Positions 18,191 through 25,655 of a DNA stretch of 64,000 nucleotides are shown here, one piece after another. The notes under the pieces were generated by a model that was not told the origin of the DNA, searched no databases, and was given only the letters and a program-made list of their open reading frames with translations. The stretch is from Serinibacter salmoneus. Its GTDB lineage: Bacteria; Actinomycetota; Actinomycetes; Actinomycetales; Beutenbergiaceae. The position numbers were made by a program, and so were the translations under genes. The stretch covers positions 1,680,973 through 1,744,972 of the forward strand of contig NZ_PDJD01000001.1 in the NCBI RefSeq assembly GCF_002563925.1, given 5' to 3'. Every line of letters starts with the position of its first letter. The first letter of the stretch is position 1.

Positions 18191-19269
18191 CGCGCACCCT
18201 CCTGCTCGTTGACGATGGCGGCGGCCTCACGGCGCAGTTGGCGCTTGCTGACCTTCTTGCCACTGCCGTCGGTGGCGATCCGACCCGAGAGCCAGAAGTT
18301 GAGGCCGGCGAAGATCAGGATGATGAAGAACAACAGCCAGGCGATCGCGGAGGCCTTGCCAAGATCACCCTTGGCGCCGTTGAAGCCCGTGTCGTACATG
18401 TACAGCACCACGGTGCGGAAGATGCCGCCGGGGCCGCCCACGGACCCGGGGCGGGGGTCGTACATCCGCACCTCGTCGAAGATGCGCAGTCCGCCCATGG
18501 TGGCGGTGATGACCACGAAGATCATCGTGCCGCGGATGGAGGGCAGCGTGACGCTGAAGAACCGTCGCATGGCTCCCGCGCCGTCCAGGGCTGCGGCCTC
18601 GTACAGGTCGCGCGGCACAGCCTGCATGGCGGCCAGCAGGATCAGGGCGTTGTAGCCCGTCCAGCGGAAGTTCACCATGAGGGCGATCGCGATGTGCGAG
18701 GGGATGCGGTCCGATTTCCAGTTCACCGGGTCCAGGCCCACCAACTCCAGCAGGGAGTTCATCAGTCCGCCCTGCGTGGGATCACGGAAGATCGCGGAGA
18801 AGATGATGGCAATGGCCACGGGCGCCACCACGTAGGGCAGCAGCACACCCATCCGCCAGAACGTCTTGGCGCGCAGGTTGCGGTCCAGCATCACCGCGAT
18901 GAAGGTCGCGATGATGATCTGCGGGATGGTGGAGATCAGGAAGATCGAGAACGTGTTGGCCAGGGAGGTCCAGAACACCGCGTTGCCAAAGAGCACGTCG
19001 GAGTAGTTCTGCAGGCCGATGAACGTGGCGTCGTCCACGCTCTGGGTGGTCAGCCGCCAGTCGTAGAAGGAGACGAATGCGGTGAACGCCAGGGGGAAGA
19101 GGCCCACGACGGCGAAGATGATGAAGAACGGGGAGATGTACAGGTACGGCGTGAAGCGGTAGGTGAAGCGCCGCCACTTGTCGCGCGGGCTCATCCGGCG
19201 GCGACGCTCCTCCCGCAGAGCATCCGGGGTGGCGGTGCTCTCGCCGTCGCGCGTTGCGAGGTCGGTCAT
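18187..19269 (-). CDS. Sugar ABC transporter permease, MalF/CebF type
   Basis: A 360-residue permease with an extended N-terminal cytoplasmic part of about 55 residues and roughly six to seven transmembrane helices (first: LYISPFFIIFAVVGLFPLAF). The EAA motif region reads LYEAAALDGAGAMRRFFSVTLP. The start is placed at ATG 19269, eight bases after AGGAAG; the in-frame GTG at 19278 abuts that site. It forms the membrane channel with the MalG-type permease encoded downstream (4-base overlap). The C-terminal 40 residues are charged and unusual in length for the family. Confidence 0.9.
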   Translation of the reverse strand: MTDLATRDGESTATPDALREERRRRMSPRDKWRRFTYRFTPYLYISPFFIIFAVVGLFPLAFTAFVSFYDWRLTTQSVDDATFIGLQNYSDVLFGNAVFWTSLANTFSIFLISTIPQIIIATFIAVMLDRNLRAKTFWRMGVLLPYVVAPVAIAIIFSAIFRDPTQGGLMNSLLELVGLDPVNWKSDRIPSHIAIALMVNFRWTGYNALILLAAMQAVPRDLYEAAALDGAGAMRRFFSVTLPSIRGTMIFVVITATMGGLRIFDEVRMYDPRPGSVGGPGGIFRTVVLYMYDTGFNGAKGDLGKASAIAWLLFFIILIFAGLNFWLSGRIATDGSGKKVSKRQLRREAAAIVNEQEGAR

Positions 19270-19377
19270 GGGTCTCACTTCCTGGGTGGCGGCGGGGCCG
19301 GCCGCCGATGCGCGGGGGGCTGCGCACCGACGGCCGACACCTCCGTCAGCGTGGGGCTGATGGGGAGGGGGGTTCGA

Positions 19378-20754
19378 TCACTCGATCCCGTTCTCCGCCA
19401 GCAGCGCCTGGAACCGCTCCCAGGCCTCCTCGGGAGTGGAGATCTGACCGGCGTTGAGCTCGGAGATCACGCCACCCATCACGGTGTCCTGGATGACCGA
19501 GTCCTGCGGGCCCTTGTATTGGGCCACCACACCCTCGGCGCGGCTGGAGAGGATCTCACCGACCGGAGCCTCGTTGAAGACCTCGTTGGTCAGCTCGGTG
19601 ACGGCCACGTCGGTCTGCGCCTCCACCTGGCTCGGGTAGGCACCGGCGTTCTGGAAGGCGATGATCTGCTGCTCCGGAGCGGTCAGCCAGTCGGCGAGCT
19701 CGGCCGCGGCGGTGGGGTTCTCCGCCTCGGTGGTCACGCCGAAGAAGGATCCGCCCCAGTTGGTCGCGCCGCCGGGGAACACGTCAGCGAAGTCCCACTG
19801 GTGGTCACCGGTGCTCACGGCCTCGGTGATCGCGCCGAGCATCCAGCCCGGGCACACGTGCACGCCGAAGTTGCCGTGGAAGTCCTCGTTGTTCCAGGTC
19901 CAGGCGTCGATCTTCGCGGTCAGCCCGTCGTTGGTGGCGTTCACGATCTGGGTGAGGAACGCCTGGATCTCCGGGTTGTCCGTGTTGAGCTCACCGTCGG
20001 CGGTGTAGTAGCCCTCCTCCTGCTGGTTCACGAAGGAGTTCATCGCGAAGGAGGAGACCCCGAGCCACGGCACACCGGTCGCGGAGGTGAACTCCTCACC
20101 CACGCTCCAGAAGTCGTCCCAGGTGGCGTCGGCGCCGCCGAGGGCCTCAGCGAACTCCTCGCGGCTGCTGGCGATGCCGGACTCCTCCAGCAGGGTGGCG
20201 TCGTAGCACAGGCCCTGCGGGCCGATGTCGGTGCCGTAGCCCCAGACCTTGCCGTCGGAGGAGACGGCCTGCTCGAACTTCCAGTCGACCCAGCGGTCCT
20301 TGATGTCCTCGGCGCCGTACTCGGTCAGGTCGACGAACGAGCCGCTGAGCTCGTCCATCTGGCCGCGCCAGCCCTCCTCGATCATCTGGACGTCCGGGAG
20401 GCCCACGCCGCCGGCGCCGATGGCGTTCAGGAGCGCGGTCAGCGCGTCGCCGCCCTGACCGGCGTTGGTCTCCTTGATGGTGACGTTGGGGTGGGTCTCC
20501 TCGTAGAGACGGAAGAGGTTGTTGTTCCCGTCCGCGTCGCCCTCGTAGCCGCCGTTACCGAAGACGGTGACGGTGAGCTCGATCTGCTCGTCGGAGGCCG
20601 CCTCGTCCGAGCCCTCGGTCTCCTCGGAGGTGTCGCTGCCGGCGTCCTCCGACTCCGTGTCGCTGGAGGAATCGCTCCCGCAGGCGGCCAGGACCATGGA
20701 CAGCGAGACGACGCCGGCCGCGAAGACCGCGCCCCTTCTGGTGTTCGTGCGCAC
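19378..20754 (-). CDS. Sugar-binding lipoprotein of ABC importer (family 1 SBP)
   Basis: A 458-residue extracellular solute-binding protein. The GTG at 20754 follows GAAGGAG by five bases and gives a normal lipoprotein signal peptide: RTNTRR basic start, hydrophobic core, lipobox LAAC, with the lipidated Cys near residue 24. An acidic Ser/Asp/Glu-rich tether of about 40 residues follows. The mature fold matches oligosaccharide-binding proteins such as CebE and MalE (NLFRLYEETHPNVTI, LPDVQMIEEGW). It is the promoter-proximal gene of the importer operon and lies behind four LacI-type operators resembling the CebR site, which hints at beta-glucosides; the actual sugar is not established. Confidence 0.92.
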   Translation of the reverse strand: MRTNTRRGAVFAAGVVSLSMVLAACGSDSSSDTESEDAGSDTSEETEGSDEAASDEQIELTVTVFGNGGYEGDADGNNNLFRLYEETHPNVTIKETNAGQGGDALTALLNAIGAGGVGLPDVQMIEEGWRGQMDELSGSFVDLTEYGAEDIKDRWVDWKFEQAVSSDGKVWGYGTDIGPQGLCYDATLLEESGIASSREEFAEALGGADATWDDFWSVGEEFTSATGVPWLGVSSFAMNSFVNQQEEGYYTADGELNTDNPEIQAFLTQIVNATNDGLTAKIDAWTWNNEDFHGNFGVHVCPGWMLGAITEAVSTGDHQWDFADVFPGGATNWGGSFFGVTTEAENPTAAAELADWLTAPEQQIIAFQNAGAYPSQVEAQTDVAVTELTNEVFNEAPVGEILSSRAEGVVAQYKGPQDSVIQDTVMGGVISELNAGQISTPEEAWERFQALLAENGIE

Positions 20755-20828
20755 AATGACTCCTTCGTCGCGATCGGGCTGGTTGGGGGTACCCGACCCT
20801 GGTGGCGGACCATCCTTGAGCCGCCGAG

Positions 20829-20842
20829 TGGAACCGCTTCCA
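20829..20842. promoter_or_regulatory. LacI/CebR-like operator, site 1
   Basis: TGGAACCGCTTCCA, inside the longer palindrome GTGGAACCGCTTCCAC (20828-20843), 75 bases before the binding-protein start codon. It agrees with the CebR palindrome TGGGAGCGCTCCCA at 11 of 14 positions. Position downstream of the likely promoter would block transcription. Confidence 0.6.
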
Positions 20843-20916
20843 CACTGCGCGTCCCGAGGTCTTGCTCGTGACCTACGGTGATCGCCCGGGGGGACCCGGA
20901 CGTCGTTGCTCGGGTG

Positions 20917-20930
20917 TGGAAGCGCTCCCA
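20917..20930. promoter_or_regulatory. LacI/CebR-like operator, site 2 (best match)
   Basis: TGGAAGCGCTCCCA differs from the Streptomyces CebR operator at one of 14 positions. It lies 163 bases upstream of the importer start codon. A LacI-family repressor relieved by cellobiose or another sugar would be expected; no such regulator gene is in the window. Confidence 0.7.
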
Positions 20931-20944
20931 ATGTGGTTCCAGTA

Positions 20945-20958
20945 TGGCCGCGCTCCCA
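20945..20958. promoter_or_regulatory. LacI/CebR-like operator, site 3
   Basis: TGGCCGCGCTCCCA matches the CebR operator at 12 of 14 positions and begins 28 bases after site 2, which could allow cooperative binding. The left half is weaker than the right half. Confidence 0.45.
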
Positions 20959-20998
20959 TGTGCCGTCAATCACACGGGGCGCCCGGGGGATAACGGTT

Positions 20999-21012
20999 TG
21001 GTATCGCTTCCA
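20999..21012. promoter_or_regulatory. LacI/CebR-like operator, site 4
   Basis: TGGTATCGCTTCCA matches the operator at 11 of 14 positions, about 245 bases upstream of the importer start codon. The remaining bases up to 21172 carry no gene; three short GGTCAGCGC units at 21141, 21161 and 21171 run into the end of the next gene. Confidence 0.45.
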
Positions 21013-21172
21013 CCGCCCGCGGAGAGCGCTGCGGTCGCCCGGGCGCGTGCGGACGCCAGCTCGCCGGGTCCCCCGCCCCGGGTCGTGGCCGGCCCGGCGC
21101 CTCGCGCCGCTCGCGGCGGTCCGCCGGCACGCCCGTCGCGGGTCAGCGCAGCCTGACGCAGGTCAGCGCAGG

Positions 21173-22126
21173 TCAGCGCGGCGCGGTCACGCGCTCGTGC
21201 GCTTCATCTGCCTCGGGCGCCGGGACTGGCGAACCCGGCTCCTCGGCGCCCGCGCGCGTGACACCGCCGTCACCGCCGGCGCGCCCCCGGTCAGCACCGC
21301 CCTCGTCCGCGCCACCACGCACGCCGACTCCCGCGGCCACCGCCGACGGCGAGGAGAACCACCCCGAGGCCACGAGGTACCCCAGGCCCACCACCACCGC
21401 GCCGCCCACCAGGTTCCCGGTGCCGACGAACAGCATGTTGCGCCCGAACTCGCCCCACGTGGTGAGTTCCTCCCCGGAGAACAGACCCAGGGAGAACGTG
21501 GTCATGTTCGCCACCACGTGCTCGAAGCCGCTGGAGATGAACGCGAAGATCGCCCAGAAGATCACGATCGCCTTGCCGGCCTCGCTGCGCAGCCGGTTCG
21601 CTCCCCAGATCGCCAGGCACACCAGCACGTTGCACAGCACGCCGCGCAGGAACAGTTCACCCGCACCCTCCCCCGCCTTCGCGGCGAGCATGTCCGCCAC
21701 CATGCCCCCCGCCGCGGCGTTGGAGTGCAGCACGCCGGAGTGCACCACCGCCCAGCCGAAGGCCATCGAGCCGAGCAGGTTCCCCAGGAAGCAGAAGACC
21801 AGCGTGCCCAAGGCCGCGAGCGCACCGATCCGGCGCGTCACGGCGCCCTGGGTGAGGATCATCATGGCGCTGGTGACCAACTCGCCCCCGCAGAACACCA
21901 CCAGGGTGAGAGCCACGCTGAACACCGCCCCGGAGACGAGCTTCGCCGCCGGATCGCCGTCCGCGAGGAAGGGCCCGGCGGTGGAGACCATGAGGACCAC
22001 CCCCACCCCGATGAACATCCCCGCGAGCATCGCGGACACGAGGTAGCGCAGCGGCCTGTGGGTGCCGGCCACCTTGTGGCGGGCCTGCTCGAGCTGGACA
22101 TCGACGGTCGCGGGGAGGGTGAGCAC
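21173..22126 (-). CDS. Formate/nitrite transporter (FNT) channel
   Basis: A 317-residue membrane protein of the FocA/NirC family with six transmembrane helices in the first 255 residues. Conserved pore features are visible: FCGGELVTSAMM in the first half-helix repeat and FEHVVANMTTFSLG, which carries the central pore histidine of the family. FNT channels move formate, nitrite or hydrosulfide as pentamers. The last 60 residues are hydrophilic, Gly/Ala/Glu rich and probably disordered, longer than usual. The GTG at 22126 is preceded by GGGAGG. Formate export would fit anaerobic metabolism together with nrdD, but no pyruvate formate-lyase or nitrite reductase is nearby to settle the substrate. 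Confidence 0.9.
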   Translation of the reverse strand: MLTLPATVDVQLEQARHKVAGTHRPLRYLVSAMLAGMFIGVGVVLMVSTAGPFLADGDPAAKLVSGAVFSVALTLVVFCGGELVTSAMMILTQGAVTRRIGALAALGTLVFCFLGNLLGSMAFGWAVVHSGVLHSNAAAGGMVADMLAAKAGEGAGELFLRGVLCNVLVCLAIWGANRLRSEAGKAIVIFWAIFAFISSGFEHVVANMTTFSLGLFSGEELTTWGEFGRNMLFVGTGNLVGGAVVVGLGYLVASGWFSSPSAVAAGVGVRGGADEGGADRGRAGGDGGVTRAGAEEPGSPVPAPEADEAHERVTAPR

Positions 22127-22295
22127 CCCACGATCCTCCCGAGGGTGGGCCCGCGATTCGCGGGGAGAAGGTCCCGACCCGCGCGTGGCGCGGCTCACGC
22201 CCCCGGTATCGCCCGGGCCCACCTGCCGTCCTGTGCGGTGAGACGGCAGCGTTTGGCAGCCTGCGCCGTCGTGCCCGCGTGGCACCCTTGTGCCC

Positions 22296-22829
22296 ATGAC
22301 CTGGACCCGTTCCCTCGCGCCCGCCCTGCTCGCTCTGCCGCTGCTCACCGCGTGCAGCGGAGCCGACTCCGACGGCGACGCCGACTCGACGGACTCCGCC
22401 ACCTCCTCCGACATCGCGACAGCGGACCCCGCCGAGTGCAGCGGGGTCGCCCTCGTGGTCGACACCGGCGACATGCCCGACACGGGCGTCGCGGGCACCT
22501 GGTGCATCGAGGCGGACGCCGCGATCGCCGCCACCGAGGTGCTCGCGCAGGCGGGCGTCGAGACGGAGGGCACCCAGGAGTTCGGCGACGCCGTGGTCTG
22601 CCGGGTCAACGGCGTCCCGGCCGAGGACACCACCCTGCTCGCCGACGACGGCAGCGAGATCGTGGAGACCTGCGAGGGCATGCCCTCGGCTGATGCGTAC
22701 TGGTCGCTGTGGCTGCAGACGGATGGCGCATGGGAGTACGCCCCGGAGGGTGTGGACACCCTGCAGGTCGAGCCCGGTTCCGCCCTCGGCCTGCTGTTCG
22801 TGCTGAACGGGCAGCCCGAGAGCCTCTAG
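22296..22829 (+). CDS. DUF4430-like (transcobalamin-like) lipoprotein
   Basis: A 177-residue predicted lipoprotein: short basic start, hydrophobic core and lipobox LLTAC near residues 14-18, then an acidic Asp/Ser tether. Two Cys pairs may form disulfides outside the cell. The C-terminal part (YWSLWLQTDGAWEYAPEGVD, then VEPGSALGLLFV) follows the YW...W.Y...G....V..G pattern of the DUF4430 beta-grasp domain found in transcobalamin-like proteins. It is followed three bases later by the ECF transporter gene, so it may act as a surface ligand receptor for that importer. The domain call is by eye and should be seen as probable. The start could also be the GTG at 22290. Confidence 0.65.
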   Translation: MTWTRSLAPALLALPLLTACSGADSDGDADSTDSATSSDIATADPAECSGVALVVDTGDMPDTGVAGTWCIEADAAIAATEVLAQAGVETEGTQEFGDAVVCRVNGVPAEDTTLLADDGSEIVETCEGMPSADAYWSLWLQTDGAWEYAPEGVDTLQVEPGSALGLLFVLNGQPESL

Positions 22830-22832
22830 CGA

Positions 22833-24779
22833 GTGATCCGGTTCCGCCCCGCACCGCTGCTGGCCGCCGCACTGGCGGCCGTGGCCTTCGTGCTGCTGCG
22901 GGTGGTCTACCGGGGAATCTTCGCGGGGCTCGACGGCGAGGGGCCGCTCCTGCTGTCCCTCCCGCAGGTGCGGCTGCCCTCACCGGTGGACCACGTGGTG
23001 CTGCTGGGCGACGTGACGCTCGACGGCGTGACGGCGGCAGCAACCTCGGCGCTCCCGATCGCCGGGCTGATCCTCGCGTTCGGCGCGGTCGCCGCCGTAG
23101 TGGACGTGCCGGCGGTGTGCGCCCGCCTCAGCGGGCGTGGACCCTTCGGCGGGGTGGCCCAGGCCCTCGTGATCGCGTGGGCCACGGCACCCGCGCTCGC
23201 GCACAGCGTGCGGGAGGTCTCCCGCGCCCGCCGGCTGCGTGGTGAGGGCGGGCCGGCGGCCCTGCTCGTGCCGGTGCTGGAACGCACCGTGGAACGGGCG
23301 GTGACGCTCGGCACCTCCATGCACCTGCGCGGTTTCGGGGGGCGCGCCGTCGCCGCCGCTGACACGGCGGCGCCCGCCCTGTCGCTGCACGCCGACCTGG
23401 CCTACGACCACTGGCACCTGCGGGCCGACCTCGACCTGCCGCCGGGTGGGTTCGCCGTGCTGACGGGCCCGACCGGCTCCGGGAAGACCACGCTGCTGCG
23501 CGCGGCCGCCGGCCTCGCCCCGAGCGATGGGAGCCTCGCCACCGAGGCCGAGTCCGCCTCCGTGGTGCGGATCGCGGGCGTGCCGGCCGAGACCGCCACC
23601 GGCCTGATCGGGTACGTGGCGCAGGAGCCCCGGTTGTCCTTCGCGACCGAGACGGTGGCGGAGGAGATCGGCCTGGCCTCACGCACCCTGGGCGCGGGCG
23701 ACCTCGATCGCCGCGTGGCAAGGATCGCGCAGGCCCTCGCCATCACCGCCCTGCTCCCCCGCCGCACCGCGAGCCTCTCCGCCGGGCAGGCCCAGCTCGT
23801 CGCGATCGCCGCGGCGAGCGCACACGGTCCGGCACTGCTGCTCGCCGATGAGCCGCTGGCGGACCTGGACGCCGCGAGCGCCGAGCGCGTCGCGGCGGCG
23901 CTGCGCGCGGTGGCCGCCTCCGGCACCGCGGTCCTCGTGGCCGAGCACCGGCCCGGGCCCCTGGTCCGCCCGGGCGTGCACATGCTGGCCATCGCGGACG
24001 GCTCCGTGCACGCGGACGACGGCACTGACGACGGCACGGACGACGGCACGGACGACGGCACGGACGACGGCGCGGACGCTTCGGCTCGGTGCGCCGCCGC
24101 GCCGAGCGTGGACCCCGCCGCGACCCCGACCGCGAACTCGGGCGAGCCCGACGCCCCGATCCTCGTGGCGCCCGCGCTCGAGGTGACCCGCGGCACCGTG
24201 AGCGTGATCCGCGGCGGCCGAATCGCCGTCGGGCAGGAGATAGTGGCGCTCACCGGCGCGGTCGGGTCAGGCAAGACCAGCCTGCTGCTGGCCCTCGCCC
24301 TCGGGGAGGTGCCGGTGAGCATCGAGGGTGAGCCGGCGCCGTCGGGCCGGGATCGCCCCCGCGCGATCGCCCTGGTGCCCGATGCGTGCGAGGACCTGTT
24401 CTTCCACCTCACCGTGGCGGCGGAGTGCGCGCGGGCCGACCGGCGGTGGCGGCGAACGCCCGGGGAGACGTTGCAGCGCCTGACGGCCTGGCTGGGCGCC
24501 GATGTGGCGCAGCGGCACCCCCGGGACCTCTCGCACGGGCAGCGCCGGGTGCTGGCACTCGCGCTCCAGCTCGCGGCGCGCCCCCGCGTGCTGCTGATCG
24601 ACGAACCGGGGCGCGGGCTGGATCCGCACACGAGCACGGCGATGCGGCGGGCGCTGCGGGAAATGGCGGAGTCGGGCACCGGGGTGCTCCTGGCCGGCCA
24701 CGATCCCGTGTTCGTCGCGCTGGCCGACCGGGTGATCGGGATCCGGGACGGGTCGCTGCGCGCGGGGGTGCCGGCGTGA
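22833..24779 (+). CDS. ECF transporter energising module: EcfT fused to two EcfA ATPases
   Basis: A 648-residue fusion. Residues 1-180 hold two or more hydrophobic helices and the two Ala-Arg-Gly coupling helices of EcfT (SRARRLRGE and SMHLRGFG). Two ABC ATPases follow: Walker A TGPTGSGKTT (near residue 212), signature LSAGQAQLVAI, Walker B LLLADEP; and Walker A TGAVGSGKTS (near residue 472), signature LSHGQRRVLAL, Walker B LLIDEPGRGLD. They are joined by an acidic linker containing a GTDD repeat. ECF importers carry vitamins and metals using a separate S component. Separate T, A and A' subunits are usual; this protein holds all three. Start is GTG at 22833, and the stop overlaps the S component start (GTGA). 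Confidence 0.85.
   Translation: MIRFRPAPLLAAALAAVAFVLLRVVYRGIFAGLDGEGPLLLSLPQVRLPSPVDHVVLLGDVTLDGVTAAATSALPIAGLILAFGAVAAVVDVPAVCARLSGRGPFGGVAQALVIAWATAPALAHSVREVSRARRLRGEGGPAALLVPVLERTVERAVTLGTSMHLRGFGGRAVAAADTAAPALSLHADLAYDHWHLRADLDLPPGGFAVLTGPTGSGKTTLLRAAAGLAPSDGSLATEAESASVVRIAGVPAETATGLIGYVAQEPRLSFATETVAEEIGLASRTLGAGDLDRRVARIAQALAITALLPRRTASLSAGQAQLVAIAAASAHGPALLLADEPLADLDAASAERVAAALRAVAASGTAVLVAEHRPGPLVRPGVHMLAIADGSVHADDGTDDGTDDGTDDGTDDGADASARCAAAPSVDPAATPTANSGEPDAPILVAPALEVTRGTVSVIRGGRIAVGQEIVALTGAVGSGKTSLLLALALGEVPVSIEGEPAPSGRDRPRAIALVPDACEDLFFHLTVAAECARADRRWRRTPGETLQRLTAWLGADVAQRHPRDLSHGQRRVLALALQLAARPRVLLIDEPGRGLDPHTSTAMRRALREMAESGTGVLLAGHDPVFVALADRVIGIRDGSLRAGVPA
24013..24078 (+). 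repeat. 12-bp in-frame tandem repeat encoding GTDD units
   Basis: About five copies of a 12-base unit (GACGACGGCACG) within the fused ECF gene encode an acidic DDGT run between the two ATPase domains. Copy number is likely to vary between strains by slippage without breaking the frame. Confidence 0.8.
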
Positions 24780-25570
24780 GCGCACCGAGCGCGCCGAGCG
24801 CACCGGCCGCGCCGTCGCAGGGCGCCAGCGCCCGCCGATGGCCGGGTGTGCTGGCGCTCGCGACGACGAACCTGATCGCGGCACTCGCGTTCGCGTGGCC
24901 GCTACTGGCGCCGGCCGCCCCCTCCCAGGCCCGCGCCGCCGTCCCCTACGCCGCCCTGGCGCTGGTGCCGCTGCTGGTGCTGCTCGCCGTGGTGATGCTG
25001 GACGGTTCTCTGCGCTCGGCCCGGACCCTGGCCATGCTCGGCACGCTGACCGCGGTGGGGGCGGCGGTGCGGATCGCGGGCACGGGCGCCGGCGGGGTGG
25101 AGCTGGTGTTCATCGTGCTGATCCTCGCCGGGCGGGCCTATGGTGCGCGCTTCGCCTACCTGCTGGGGGTGCTGGTGATCGCGGTGTCCTCGCTGGTCAG
25201 CGGGTTCGGGCCGTGGACACCGTTCCAGATGATGGCGTGCGCATGGGTGGGGGCTGGCGCGGGGCTCCTGCCCGCTCGCCTGCGCGGACGCGCGGAGATC
25301 GCGGCGCTGGCGGCCTACGGCGCGCTCGCCTCCTTCGGCTTCGGGCTGGCGATGAACCTGTGGTTCTGGCCGTTCGCGATCGGGTCCGGGGCGAGCATCA
25401 GCTACGACGGCGATGCGGGCCTGGGCACGAACCTCGCCTCGTTCCTGGCGTACTCCCTGGTCACCTCGACCCTCACCTGGGACCTCGTGCGCGCGGTGAC
25501 CACCGTGGTCGGGGTGTGTCTCGCCGGACCGGCGGTGCTGGCGGCCCTGCGACGGGCGCGCCTGGGCTGA
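24776..25570 (+). CDS. ECF transporter S component, probably cobalamin-specific
   Basis: A 264-residue hydrophobic protein with about six to seven transmembrane helices, built like larger ECF S components (FGPWTPFQMMACAWVGAGAG in the middle, NLWFWPFAIGSG and a luminal ISYDGDAGLGTNLASFLAYS loop near the end). S components bind the vitamin and pair with EcfT-EcfA. The GTG at 24776 overlaps the stop of the fused energising protein as GTGA. Cobalamin is proposed because a transcobalamin-like lipoprotein is encoded at the head of the operon and cobalamin-dependent MetH is the convergent neighbour; the sequence alone does not prove the substrate. The N-terminal 20 residues are Ala/Pro/Ser repeats. 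Confidence 0.8.
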   Translation: MSAPSAPSAPAAPSQGASARRWPGVLALATTNLIAALAFAWPLLAPAAPSQARAAVPYAALALVPLLVLLAVVMLDGSLRSARTLAMLGTLTAVGAAVRIAGTGAGGVELVFIVLILAGRAYGARFAYLLGVLVIAVSSLVSGFGPWTPFQMMACAWVGAGAGLLPARLRGRAEIAALAAYGALASFGFGLAMNLWFWPFAIGSGASISYDGDAGLGTNLASFLAYSLVTSTLTWDLVRAVTTVVGVCLAGPAVLAALRRARLG

Positions 25571-25587
25571 ACCCGCCCACGCTGGTG

Positions 25588-25654
25588 CCTGCAGAACCAC
25601 CTCGAGGTGCCTGCAGAACTGCCTCGCGGACGGGACGGGAGTGCCTCGCGGAGG
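25588..25654. repeat. Two to three copies of the 22-bp CCTGCAGAACCACCTCG repeat
   Basis: Copies at 25588-25609 and 25610-25631 share the 22-base unit seen four times at 42817-42901; a decayed third piece (TGCCTCGCGGAGG) follows. It fills the gap between the convergent S-component and metH genes. No hairpin terminator of usual form was found here. Confidence 0.8.
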
Positions 25655-25655
25655 G

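Noticed and set aside
18052-20871. A 939-codon plus-strand frame opposite the sugar importer genes
   Set aside because: Spans two real minus-strand genes and has no domain similarity; low-complexity Gly/Val/Arg/Glu composition.
22127-22295. Cobalamin riboswitch before the predicted cobalamin importer
   Set aside because: No B12-box or the expected paired core could be found in the 170-base leader; metH appears leaderless, so it has none either.
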